From NCBI RefSeq assembly GCF_033449965.1, contig NZ_CP137761.1:372001-436000 (forward strand): DNA of 64,000 nt, read 5' to 3'. Positions within the stretch are counted from its first letter, which is position 1; each line of letters opens with the position of its first letter. Under the pieces are notes generated by a model, which was given only the letters and a program-made list of their open reading frames with translations, was not told the DNA's origin and searched no databases. The stretch is from Bacillus sp. T3. Its GTDB lineage: Bacteria > Bacillota > Bacilli > Bacillales > Cytobacillaceae. Below, one piece after another: positions 27,945-36,523 of this stretch. The translations under genes and the position numbers were made by a program.

Positions 27945-28066
27945 GCACGGAAGTAAAAAACTACGGATGGCAAGTAAAACGAGGGTTTTGGCAAGTAAAT
28001 TCTGTAATTTGGTAAGTAAACTCCGCGCTCTGGTAAGTAAAACAGGTAAACCCGCAAGTAAACTTC
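27945..28066 (+). repeat. AAGTAAA six-unit phased array, 21-bp period
   Basis: AAGTAAA at 27951, 27972, 27993, 28014, 28035 and 28056: five intervals of exactly 21 bp. Units are (T)GGYAAGTAAA followed by variable sequence. The core differs from CGATAAA but the period is the same. It lies between the spoIIID terminator and mbl. 28070-28330 contain the mbl upstream region. Confidence 0.85.
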
Positions 28067-28333
28067 GAATCCCCTAAATAAAGTCCCCAAACCAACAGGA
28101 GTTGCGCTATTCACAAGCAAAAAACACAACAGAATCATGTCAATGAATATTTTTCAACTAATTATGACAAATAACCTCAAAAATAATACTAATATTGACA
28201 ATTTTATTATTGATTTTGGAGAAAATATGTTAAAATATAAAATTAGGACAGACTGTGCTCGTAGAAAAAGCAGTGAAGGCAACTGTTGAAGAAGCTCGAA
28301 CTGGCCAATTGTTTCAAGGAGGAACGAAAAGGA

Positions 28334-29334
28334 ATGTTTGCTAGGGATATTGGGATCGACTTAGGTACGGCAAACGTGTTAATCCATGTTAAAGGCCGTG
28401 GAATTGTATTGAATGAACCGTCTGTGGTGGCGATTGATAGAAACTCAAATAAAGTTTTAGCTGTTGGTGAAGAAGCTCGCCGAATGGTTGGCCGTACACT
28501 GGGAACATCGTGGCGATTCGTCCATTAAAAGACGGAGTTATCGCTGATTTTGATGTAACTGAAGCAATGCTGAAGCATTTTATTAACAAACTTAATGTAA
28601 AAGGCTTTTTATCAAAGCCTCGCATTCTTATCTGCTGCCCAACGAACATCACAAGCGTTGAGCAAAAAGCAATTAAGGAAGCGGCTGAAAAAAGCGGCGG
28701 GAAAAAGGTTTATCTTGAAGAAGAACCAAAAGTGGCAGCAATTGGTGCTGGCATGGATATTTTCCAACCGAGCGGAAACATGGTTGTTGACATCGGTGGC
28801 GGAACGACGGATGTTGCGGTTCTGTCAATGGGTGACATCGTAACCTCTTCTTCAATCAAGATGGCCGGCGACAAGTTCGACATGGAAATCCTTCAATATA
28901 TTAAACGTGAATACAAACTACTAATCGGGGAACGTACCGCTGAAGATATTAAAATCAATATTGCGACGGTTTTCCCAGGCTCTCGTGACGAGGAAATGGA
29001 AATTCGTGGCCGTGACATGGTTTCAGGCTTACCGCGCACCATCACTGTTCGCTCAGCTGAAATTGAGTCAGCTCTTCGCGAATCTGTTGCTGTTATCGTG
29101 CAAGCGGCTAAGAGTGTGCTAGAGCGCACGCCACCTGAATTATCTGCTGATATCATCGATCGTGGCGTCATTCTAACTGGCGGTGGAGCACTGTTACACG
29201 GCATCGACATGCTCCTTGCCGAAGAACTGAAGGTACCGATACTCGTTGCCGAAAACCCAATGGATTGCGTTGCCATTGGTACAGGGATCATGTTAGATAA
29301 CATCGACAAAATCCCATCAAGACGGTTCGGATAA
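28334..29334 (+). CDS. mbl: MreB-like cell-shape protein Mbl (frameshifted here)
   Basis: Actin-like protein directing lateral-wall synthesis. Start ATG 28334 follows AAGGAGG and gives FARDIGIDLGTANVLIHVKGRGI; phosphate and connect motifs VVDIGGGTTDVAVLS and LTGGGALLHGID are intact. The frame breaks at ACACTGGG (28496-28503); restoring one C gives RTPGNIVAIRPLKDGVIADFDV and 333 residues, exactly the B. subtilis Mbl length. Position after spoIIID confirms Mbl rather than MreB or MreBH. Confidence 0.94.
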
Positions 29335-29344
29335 ACAAGACAAT

Positions 29345-29393
29345 AGTCCGGTGTTTTTTTGGAAATAAACCAGAAAATACCGGGCTTTTTATT
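29345..29393 (+). terminator. Terminator after mbl
   Basis: AGTCCGGT near 29345 pairs with ACCGGGCT about 30 nt on (one wobble), followed by five T. Confidence 0.75.
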
Positions 29394-29505
29394 CAATTTG
29401 TGCCCTATTTTAAAAAATACCTGATGTTTCTTCCGTAAAATTTTCTTATAATAGAATAAAATAAAGATAAGAAAATTGGAATTTTCCCAAAAGGAGTTTA
29501 AATAA

Positions 29506-30144
29506 ATGGTAGTAACCGACTTAAAAAAGGAAACGGCCAACGCCAGCAGCCAAGCTCCAGAGCAGCATAATGGAAATGCGGAGCCAGAACAGGTTTCTGT
29601 GCAGCAGGCAGGGGCAGATGGTAAAGCGGAGCTTGGACTGGCAGGGGAACATGGTGTCGGGGTGCAAGAACAAGCCTCCGGGCAGCAGGGGAATCCTAGT
29701 ACGAATGTGTTGGCTGATCAAGGTTCTGCGCCCCAGCCATCAGCAGTAGAAGCCACTCAGTCCAACGGAGAAGCAGGAGCAGCACCAACGCCGAATCAGA
29801 ACGGAACAGCTGAAGCATCCTCAAACCAACAGACAAACGGAAATGCATCCTCGGCTCAAGTAGCGCCGCAATCTCGTGAGCAACTTAAGAAAGAACGAGC
29901 ACATGGCCATGCTGGAGCGGGAGCTGAGCAGCCGGAATCTGAAACAGAAACTAAAAGTAGCAAGCGTATGCGGATCCGCCTTATTCCAATCTGGCTTAGA
30001 ATTATTATTTTATTCCTAGCTATGGTTTTTAGTTTAGTTATTGGCGCCATGGTAGGATACGGAACAATCGGTGGCGGCAATGCTTGGGATGTCCTAAAAC
30101 AATCGACCTGGACACATATTGTGGACATCATCAATAAAGAGTAA
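29506..30144 (+). CDS. EpuA/RNA-polymerase-subunit-beta-annotated membrane protein
   Basis: 212 residues. The first ~150 are low-complexity, rich in Gln, Ala, Gly, Asn and Ser. The C-terminal ~60 (RMRIRLIPIWLRIIILFLAMVFSL...GAMVGYGTIGGG...WTHIVDIINKE) match the small EpuA-type membrane domain, often mis-labelled 'DNA-directed RNA polymerase subunit beta'. Topology: long cytoplasmic tail and one membrane helix. Function is not established. In B. subtilis flhO and flhP stand at this position instead. Confidence 0.75.
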   Translation: MVVTDLKKETANASSQAPEQHNGNAEPEQVSVQQAGADGKAELGLAGEHGVGVQEQASGQQGNPSTNVLADQGSAPQPSAVEATQSNGEAGAAPTPNQNGTAEASSNQQTNGNASSAQVAPQSREQLKKERAHGHAGAGAEQPESETETKSSKRMRIRLIPIWLRIIILFLAMVFSLVIGAMVGYGTIGGGNAWDVLKQSTWTHIVDIINKE

Positions 30145-30148
30145 CTTT

Positions 30149-30173
30149 GGAAGGGGAAACTCTTCCTTTTTTT
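30149..30173 (+). terminator. Possible terminator after epuA-like gene
   Basis: Short stem GGAAGGG / CTCTTCC (30149-30167, imperfect) followed by seven T. Confidence 0.6.
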
Positions 30174-30277
30174 AATATTGGCCACTCATTTTAGCCGTTC
30201 TGAGCGTTTTTATTCTTATTTCTAGGAGAATTTTTAAAAAATACCTCTTTTTAGAGTAAAAAGAATAACTGTCCCCA

Positions 30278-30460
30278 ATATAAATGCACATCTTCAGAGC
30301 GATATGCTCATTAATATTCGTTTATGGTACAAGTTTAAAAATATATGCACGACTTAGGAAAATTTATGATACAACTTTTCAAATTTATGATACAACTTTT
30401 GAAACTTATGCACGTGTTAAACCTGATATGCACGCCATTCTTCCGATATGCACACTGCTT
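30278..30460 (+). repeat. TATG(C/A) nine-unit phased array, 20-21 bp period
   Basis: ATG cores (mostly TATGCAC, two TATGATAC, one TATGGTAC) at 30284, 30304, 30324, 30345, 30366, 30387, 30408, 30428 and 30448: intervals 20, 20, 21, 21, 21, 21, 20, 20. The spacers are unrelated apart from one local duplication. It fills the gap before fabZ. ORFs on both strands across it are period artefacts. Confidence 0.8.
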
Positions 30461-30559
30461 ATTTTCGACTTCATTCACCTCTCCAAAAAACAAAGTTGTT
30501 TTTCGCTCCTTTTTTAGTACAATATAAATAAGTACCAAATATTAAGAGGAGGTCACAAA

Positions 30560-30994
30560 ATGTTAGATATTGATCAAATCAAACAAATTATCCCACACAG
30601 ATATCCATTTTTACTTGTAGATAAAATCTTGGAAGTGGAAGAAGGCCAAAAAGCTGTTGGTATCAAAAACGTTACAGCTAACGAAGAATTTTTCAACGGG
30701 CATTTTCCAGACTTTCCAGTTATGCCTGGCGTTTTAATCGTTGAAGCTTTAGCACAAGTTGGTGCTGTTGCCATGCTTAAAAAAGAAGAAAACCGCGGTC
30801 GTATAGCGTTCTTCGGTGGCATTGATAACTGTCGCTTTAAGCGCCAAGTGCGTCCAGGAGACCAACTCCGCCTTGAAGTTGAAATGACCCGTGTTCGCGG
30901 CTCAATCGGCAAAGGCAAGGGAATCGCCACTGTTGACGGTGAAGTCGCTTGCGAACTGGAAATGACCTTCGCACTCGGACCAAAACAAGAATAG
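30560..30994 (+). CDS. fabZ: 3-hydroxyacyl-ACP dehydratase FabZ
   Basis: 144 residues, single hot-dog domain dehydrating beta-hydroxyacyl-ACP in fatty acid synthesis. Catalytic His in GHFPDFPVMPGVLIVEALAQ with the glutamate on the following helix. AGAGGAGGT upstream of the ATG. Same neighbourhood as B. subtilis ywpB. Confidence 0.96.
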   Translation: MLDIDQIKQIIPHRYPFLLVDKILEVEEGQKAVGIKNVTANEEFFNGHFPDFPVMPGVLIVEALAQVGAVAMLKKEENRGRIAFFGGIDNCRFKRQVRPGDQLRLEVEMTRVRGSIGKGKGIATVDGEVACELEMTFALGPKQE

Positions 30995-31039
30995 TTGAAA
31001 TGCGTAAATATGTTAATTTGAGCACCAATCAAAAACGTA

Positions 31040-31072
31040 ATTTACGGGCATCTATATGATGCCCGTTTTTGT
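31040..31072 (+). terminator. Rho-independent terminator after fabZ
   Basis: Stem ACGGGCAT (31044-31051) / ATGCCCGT (31059-31066) followed by T residues. Confidence 0.92.
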
Positions 31073-31250
31073 TATAAAAATCTGTGATAAATCCACTCAA
31101 TTACCTCATAAACACAAGCCTCCCCAAAAATCACATCCTGTAATTCATTTGGAAAAAATACGATGTAACTTTATTCTCCACTTTGGGCAATATAACTGCA
31201 GACCCGTGATTTTAGGTCAATTTTAAAAAAAGGAAAGGGGTAAAAAATCC

Positions 31251-31730
<480 letters not shown>

Positions 31731-31732
31731 TA

Positions 31733-31778
31733 AAAGCGGGCTGAACCTTTTTGAGAAAAAAGGCAGCCCGTTTCTCAG
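31733..31778 (+). terminator. Rho-independent terminator after the lipoprotein gene
   Basis: GCGGGCTG...CCTTTTT pairs with AAAAAAGG.CAGCCCGT over a 3-nt loop, followed by TTT. Confidence 0.85.
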
Positions 31779-31833
31779 TATGAAGGAAAAGCAGCTCTGT
31801 AAACCGCACTTATATGTACCCGTTTTCAAAATT

Positions 31834-32280
31834 TTAATTAGAAGAAGTGGATTTTGAAGGGGTTAAATAAGGCTTGTTTTTCATTTTTTCCTTGAATTCG
31901 AGCAGCAGTGTGTCGCCGTGCAGACCCTGATCCAGTAAGTCCTTAAGCAGTATTTCTGAATAATTTTTCCGGGATGTTCGTTTTAAAGTTCCATGGAGCA
32001 TGATGCTAACATTTTTGTCTAACTTTTTGACAGAACGTGTTTTGATTTGGAAGGAGACGGGGTCATTGTCTTTATTGGAGATGACGACACGGATGATTTG
32101 GTCTTGTTGACTTTGCAGTGCTTTTTCAAAAAAATCGGTCTGATTTGGCTTAGTATAAACCTCAATAAGCCAAGAATTGTTTTCATCTTCCTTGTTAATA
32201 ATCAGCCCGTCTACCAATTCGATAGGCTTGAACGTATCGTTTTCAAGCACCTCTAACGAAATGAGTTTAAATGTTTTCAT
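31834..32280 (-). CDS. ywpF: YwpF-like protein
   Basis: 148 residues, soluble, no signal peptide. MKTFKLISLEVLENDTFKPIELVDGLIINKED and position between fabZ and ssbB, convergent to fabZ, match B. subtilis YwpF. Function unknown. The minus-strand start has AGGGGAGGG just upstream. Confidence 0.85.
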   Translation of the reverse strand: MKTFKLISLEVLENDTFKPIELVDGLIINKEDENNSWLIEVYTKPNQTDFFEKALQSQQDQIIRVVISNKDNDPVSFQIKTRSVKKLDKNVSIMLHGTLKRTSRKNYSEILLKDLLDQGLHGDTLLLEFKEKMKNKPYLTPSKSTSSN

Positions 32281-32538
32281 TTTTAACCCTCCCCTCGTAT
32301 TTTGCCCAAATTATAACATATCCCAGTTGAAAGCCCAAATACGGATTTGTCGAAAAATATGTAAAATAAAGCAAAAATTCGAATTTTCAAACTCAATCCT
32401 TCGTTGAAATGGGAGGTATCTCCACTCAAAGTAGAGGTTTGAGCGTGTTTTTAACAGCCAAACTTTATTTTTAACCATTTTACGAATCAGGCAAAAAATA
32501 GGTAAAATGAACGCATCAAACAAGAGAGGAGATGAAAA

Positions 32539-33228
32539 ATGATAAATCAGGTCACGCTGGTGGGCAGGCTAACGAAGGATCCAGAATTGCGAATGACAAC
32601 AGACGGGATTCCCGTCACTCATATTACCCTTGCAGTCAGTCGTCAATTTAAAAATCAAAGCGGCCAAATCGAATCCGACTTCGTCCAGTGCACCCTGTGG
32701 CGAAGAACAGCAGCCAATACCGCACTCTATTGCAAAAAAGGAGCAGTTGTCGGTATCACCGGCCGAATCCAAACCCGCCACTATGATAACAACGAAGGCC
32801 GTCGTGTCTACGTCACCGAAGTCATTGCTGAAAGCGTCCAATTCCTTAGTAAAAAATCAACCAGTACCGTTCAAACCACAGCCCAGTCGCCAGATCCATC
32901 TAGATCCGTTCCAACCCTTGAATCGTCGACAGAAGCAAGTGCTAGCAATGGTGCGCCTATTGTGGCAGGTTCATTGAACGGGACGAGTTCCGTGTCTTCG
33001 AATGAGCCAACGAGTGGAACCGATTTTTTACATGTTACAGCCGCAGGTTCCGCGCATAGCTCTAATTCCACGCCCGTGTCTGAACAAATACACGGCACAG
33101 GAACAGTGAGCGCCATTGGTCAAAGCGCTTCAAACTCAGAGCCAATACCGAACGCCGCTTCCAGTACGATGGGAACAGGCAAAAATGTAATCTCCACATC
33201 AGCTTCAGCGCAAGCGGGGTTGATGTAA
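32539..33228 (+). CDS. ssbB: Single-stranded DNA-binding protein SsbB with long Ser-rich tail
   Basis: 229 residues. Residues 1-105 are an SSB OB-fold (MINQVTLVGRLTKDPELRMT..., FVQCTLWRRTAANTALYCKKGA, GRIQTRHYDNNEGRRVYVTEV). The remaining ~120 residues are Ser/Thr/Gly/Ala-rich and disordered, ending AQAGLM, without the acidic DDDLPF-type tip of SsbA. Position after ywpF identifies SsbB (YwpH), the competence-associated SSB; B. subtilis SsbB is much shorter. No ComK box was identified. Confidence 0.88.
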   Translation: MINQVTLVGRLTKDPELRMTTDGIPVTHITLAVSRQFKNQSGQIESDFVQCTLWRRTAANTALYCKKGAVVGITGRIQTRHYDNNEGRRVYVTEVIAESVQFLSKKSTSTVQTTAQSPDPSRSVPTLESSTEASASNGAPIVAGSLNGTSSVSSNEPTSGTDFLHVTAAGSAHSSNSTPVSEQIHGTGTVSAIGQSASNSEPIPNAASSTMGTGKNVISTSASAQAGLM

Positions 33229-33306
33229 ATCCACCCCAAAGTAGGTAGATAATGTTTTTGGTCCAGCCTCGGTCCACGAAACATTTTTCAGAGGAGGCAT
33301 GATCGC

Positions 33307-33528
33307 TTGAAATTCGAAGATTCTCGCGAACTGAATCCAAAGGTAGAAAACATGATTGAAAGCTTAATCATCATGATTGGTCGATCAAATCGAAGGTTGG
33401 ACGATATATCCAATCGCATTCGCCAGTTAGAGCAATCGTTAATCGAAGCAGCTCCAGCAGCGTTCCCCCTTCAAGAAGAGAGCTATTCCTTTATTGCTCG
33501 AGAACAGAATCCAGCACGGAAAGCTTAA
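33307..33528 (+). CDS. Small predicted coiled-coil protein of unknown function
   Basis: 73 residues, TTG start 33307 with AGAGGAGG nine nt upstream (an ATG at 33299 stops after two codons). A central heptad-like stretch (MIESLIIMIGRSNRRLDDISNRIRQLEQSL) suggests a coiled coil. It follows ssbB on the same strand. I do not recognise a family. Confidence 0.6.
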   Translation: MKFEDSRELNPKVENMIESLIIMIGRSNRRLDDISNRIRQLEQSLIEAAPAAFPLQEESYSFIAREQNPARKA

Positions 33529-33746
33529 TTGAACTCACACAGAAATCCCTTTTATTCTCGCTAATTTCTTTCACAAAAGAACCATTCCATTGGCGAATCT
33601 ATTCATCAACTGGCTATGCTCGCGCTCGCAAGCTGGTAGTTTAGCTTTACTTCACAATACGAGTACAGTACATTCTAAGGCCTATGAAATTTCCTAATTT
33701 CCATCAGTACAGAAAATCAATGATTCCCCCATTCAACCTCACAATC

Positions 33747-33793
33747 CAAAGCCTGAGCCAACGGAAACAAACCGTCGGCCAGGCCTTTTTTTC
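33747..33793 (+). terminator. Rho-independent terminator
   Basis: AAAGCCTG-GCCAACGG pairs with CCGTCGGC-CAGGCCTTT over a seven-base loop, followed by seven T. It would end ssbB/33307 transcripts. Confidence 0.85.
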
Positions 33794-33822
33794 GCAAACA
33801 AACTTAACCACTTTAAAGTGAT

Positions 33823-33875
33823 GGGGGACTGTCCCCCACTACGGCAAAGCTTCACAGCGGCGGGGGACAGTCCCT
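33823..33875. repeat. GGGGGACWGTCCCCC palindrome pair
   Basis: GGGGGACTGTCCCCC at 33823-33837 and GGGGGACAGTCCCT at 33862-33875, with CTTTAAAGTG and TTGCTTTACTGTG flanks. Confidence 0.8.
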
Positions 33876-33929
33876 CATTGCTTTACTGTGCCAAAGGACA
33901 GGGAATCTCGCCAGTAGAGGGTACGGTAT

Positions 33930-34400
33930 TTATGAGGGGTTTTGTTTTACCTTTGCGACGCCAATAGCTAAGTTGTCCCATAGAATTCTTTCCACCAGTT
34001 CCGCTTTACTGTCTTTACAATCGACGATCAAAATAACTTCCGAATATTTCCCTCGTAGCTCTCGTCTTTTCTTGCGCGTCTCCTTTAAAATGAAGAGCTT
34101 AATAAAAAATCCTATTAAAAATCCCAAAAAGACCCCAATCAAACCCCAATAAATGGGTCCCCATTTGAGTTTAAAACCGATGCTTGCGCCAATGACAGAA
34201 AACGCTGTTGATAACGCCATCGCAATATCAATGGTGGAGATCCCATCCGCGTGGTGAAGGGTGTCAAAAAGTTTTCTTTCTTCCACACGGTTATCTAATG
34301 GAACAGCATAAATGTAGTCTTTTTGTATTCCTCTTAACTCCAGCTCCGAAATGGCTAGTTCCAAAAAATTAGAGTGTTCAAATGTTGAGAAAATCTGCAT
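33930..34400 (-). CDS. Membrane protein of unknown function
   Basis: 156 residues. An N-terminal soluble segment (MQIFSTFEHSNFLELAISELELRGI...YAVPLDNR) is followed by two closely spaced membrane helices (about 60-78 and 84-107) with glycine zippers (GASIGFKLKWGPIYWGLIGVFLGFLIGFF), then a short charged tail with a beta-like strand. No family recognised. It follows 34404-35192 by three bases, so the two form an operon. Confidence 0.65.
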   Translation of the reverse strand: MQIFSTFEHSNFLELAISELELRGIQKDYIYAVPLDNRVEERKLFDTLHHADGISTIDIAMALSTAFSVIGASIGFKLKWGPIYWGLIGVFLGFLIGFFIKLFILKETRKKRRELRGKYSEVILIVDCKDSKAELVERILWDNLAIGVAKVKQNPS

Positions 34401-34403
34401 ATG

Positions 34404-35192
34404 TCAATTCACCTTTGTTCCTTTAATGATGGTAAAATTGGAACTTTGATAATTGGCTTTTAAATAATTCTTTTGTTCACTACCAAATAATTTATTGTTT
34501 TCAACAGTATTAATATACGAATCGTATATAGAAAATCCATAGATAGAGGGTAAGAATAGAAGCCATTCACTATTTAAAACAGCAGTAGCATCTTGAATTT
34601 TCCCTAAAAAAAGCAAATTGACGGCTTCAAGTGCATGGGAATTATAGTAAAAAATAACAGCCCAAATGATAACAAAAAAAGCGGTTATGATTCTATGTAT
34701 ATAAAGCTCTCCTAAACCTGGAACACATAGTGACCAAAATACAGACAATATAGGTTTGCGCTTATCTAAATAATTAATTTCCATTGATCCAATGCTAAAT
34801 GAATTGAACTGATGATTTTCCCGTTCCGCTAAAAGAGACACTTTATTCAAATCAACGGTTGTTCTGTAACTATCCCAAATCGCAAAAAGATAAACCGGAA
34901 TATAAATTAAGAGCCATCTTGTATCTAATACATCCTTGGCCATGCCAATTTTACCTTGAAAGGAATAGATCATTGCTAAGTTCACATGCGATTTAATGTT
35001 GATAATAACTTCCCACATAAATAAAACAAAACCTCGAAGATACTTAGACATTAGCAAATGGCCAAACCCAGGAAAGGCAGCAGACCACCAAGCGATAATA
35101 TACGGATTTCGAAGATGAATCTGCGTACTTCCAAAAGTACTCAAGTAAGCCCGATATCTCCGAGCCGAATTATCATTCGTATAAGTATTCAT
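34404..35192 (-). CDS. Internally duplicated membrane protein of unknown function
   Basis: 262 residues made of two similar halves (about 25-120 and 145-240). Each half has an IxxxWWS/FWSxxxPGxGxL turn, a helix, a stretch ending in (N/S)SHxxxA, then (V)LxxxWLLxxPxxYxFxIxDSYxxTV(D/E)xNK. This implies a gene duplication-fusion of a two- to three-helix unit; the PGFGHL turn recalls TM2-type domains. No named family is claimed. Confidence 0.7.
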   Translation of the reverse strand: MNTYTNDNSARRYRAYLSTFGSTQIHLRNPYIIAWWSAAFPGFGHLLMSKYLRGFVLFMWEVIINIKSHVNLAMIYSFQGKIGMAKDVLDTRWLLIYIPVYLFAIWDSYRTTVDLNKVSLLAERENHQFNSFSIGSMEINYLDKRKPILSVFWSLCVPGLGELYIHRIITAFFVIIWAVIFYYNSHALEAVNLLFLGKIQDATAVLNSEWLLFLPSIYGFSIYDSYINTVENNKLFGSEQKNYLKANYQSSNFTIIKGTKVN

Positions 35193-35303
35193 TCAAACAA
35201 GCCCCTAAAATAAGAATAAGTAAACAAACTTAATATTTACCAAAAAACCAAACCATATCCAAAACCGAAACAGTCACCCCACACATCACCGCGGAGAAGC
35301 GAC

Positions 35304-35357
35304 GGGGGACAGTCCCCCGCCACAGCACCGCGGAGAAGCAGCGGGGGACTGTCCCCC
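35304..35357. repeat. GGGGGACWGTCCCCC palindrome pair
   Basis: Copies at 35304-35318 (ACAGT centre) and 35343-35357 (ACTGT centre), each preceded by the same ACCGCGGAGAAGC flank, so a ~39-bp unit is tandemly duplicated. Confidence 0.82.
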
Positions 35358-35369
35358 ATTACTGCACCG

Positions 35370-35402
35370 TAATAAAGAAACCCTCTGGGTATCCAGAGGG
35401 TA
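35370..35402 (-). terminator. Rho-independent terminator of doxX copy 1
   Basis: Stem ACCCTCTGG (35380-35388) / CCAGAGGGT (35393-35401); on the minus strand it is followed by TTTCTTTATT. Confidence 0.85.
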
Positions 35403-35455
35403 AGTTCAATCTATTTTAGGGGGGAGGGTAAGAATGACTGAAACGTTAATTTAGG

Positions 35456-35968
35456 TTAAGCCGCGTTTTTGGCACCAAGCTCGTGATTTTTGAACAGCGC
35501 TTTGCGAATAAATGGGATCACCCAGCGGTCTAAACCGAATTTTCCTGCGTTAAAGCCAGCAAATAAGATGATGAATCCGAAGAAAATATCTGTTGGATTG
35601 TGAGATACAGTACCAGCTAAGAAGAAGCTGAAGTTCATCACAAGCCCGAAGAACATTGCTGCTGTTGTTAAGCAACCAAGAATTAAACCAAGTCCAATCA
35701 AGAACTCACCAATCGGTACGATGGTGTTAAACACATCAATATTTGGAATCGCAAAGTTTTCAAGGAAATGTACATACCAGGTATAAACCATGTGGCCGTC
35801 TGGACCTTTAACCGGATTCGCTACCGCATTTTTCAAAAATCCAGAAGCATCAAAGCCTCCGCTTGATAATTTGCCCCAACCTGCAGTCAACCAGCTATAT
35901 CCAAGCCATAAACGAATCACTGTCAAAATGCCTGCTGCAATCGTATTTTCTCGTAAAAACTTGACCAT
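35456..35968 (-). CDS. DoxX family membrane protein (copy 1)
   Basis: 170 residues, four membrane helices, with the DoxX core WLTAGWGKL, GEFLIGLGLILGCLTTAAMFFGLVMNFSFFLAGTVSHNP. DoxX/DoxD proteins are linked to thiosulfate:quinone oxidation in archaea and to redox or sulfur stress elsewhere. It is ~90% alike to the copy at 42224-42745 and more distant from that at 61360-61863. ATG with AAAGGAGTGG upstream. The 555 bp upstream (35969-36523) carry a motif shared with copy 2 and otherwise no gene. Confidence 0.88.
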   Translation of the reverse strand: MVKFLRENTIAAGILTVIRLWLGYSWLTAGWGKLSSGGFDASGFLKNAVANPVKGPDGHMVYTWYVHFLENFAIPNIDVFNTIVPIGEFLIGLGLILGCLTTAAMFFGLVMNFSFFLAGTVSHNPTDIFFGFIILFAGFNAGKFGLDRWVIPFIRKALFKNHELGAKNAA

Positions 35969-36029
35969 TTAAAACCACTCCTTTGTTCTTTTTTTAAATA
36001 AGTTGTTTACACTGCTAATATAACAAATA

Positions 36030-36110
36030 CAAGCCTTCAAAAGGTGATTAATGTCACAAATTCACAATTCCGTAAAAGTATTATGAACAATTTGTTACAT
36101 CGCCATAGTG
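36030..36110 (-). promoter_or_regulatory. Conserved upstream region of doxX copy 1
   Basis: Plus-strand sequence CACAAATTCACAATTCCGTAAAA.. TGAACAATTTGTTACAT recurs nearly unchanged upstream of doxX copy 2 (42827-42880). Both genes also share an extended -10-like TTTGTTATATT close to the start. A common activator or repressor site is likely; the regulator is unknown. Confidence 0.5.
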
Positions 36111-36523
36111 GAAACACCAAACCCTCTTAAAACAACAAAAACAAGGGTCCGATCCCGCACCCCACACACTTCCACACCGTACCACCAACTCATATTCAGC
36201 CAAATAACAATCTTTATTTTTAAAAAATAAAGCAATCTGTCGCAATCATTATGCAACGATAGCATAATAGAGAAATCGCCTCACTGCGTTCAAGAAAAAT
36301 CGCCCATGCAGGTTTTAACTAAAACCAAACGTGGCAACGATAGGGATATAAAAATGCGAAGATATGGGTCATCCGCCCATAAGGATTTCGAGTTTGCTAA
36401 AGTCAACCACACTTACGAAGGAAAACCGAATCGTCACAATAACAACTTAGAGCCTTCTAGAGTAATATAGAAATGATAGAGAACATCTTCGCCCACAAAA
36501 AAACAAACAGTGAGGAATGAGAT

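Noticed and set aside
27951..28066. CRISPR array
   Set aside because: The repeated word is only 7-8 bp, spacing is 21 bp, and no cas genes exist in the window; the same holds for the CGATAAA elements.
27737..28138. Minus-strand 133-residue ORF over the AAGTAAA array, and ORFs at 30284-30538
   Set aside because: Period artefacts of phased arrays, same reasoning as above.
36185..36520. Possible riboswitch before the GH13 gene (TATGGG/CCCATA hairpin near 36365-36383)
   Set aside because: No consensus of any known riboswitch class could be matched; a single short hairpin is weak evidence.
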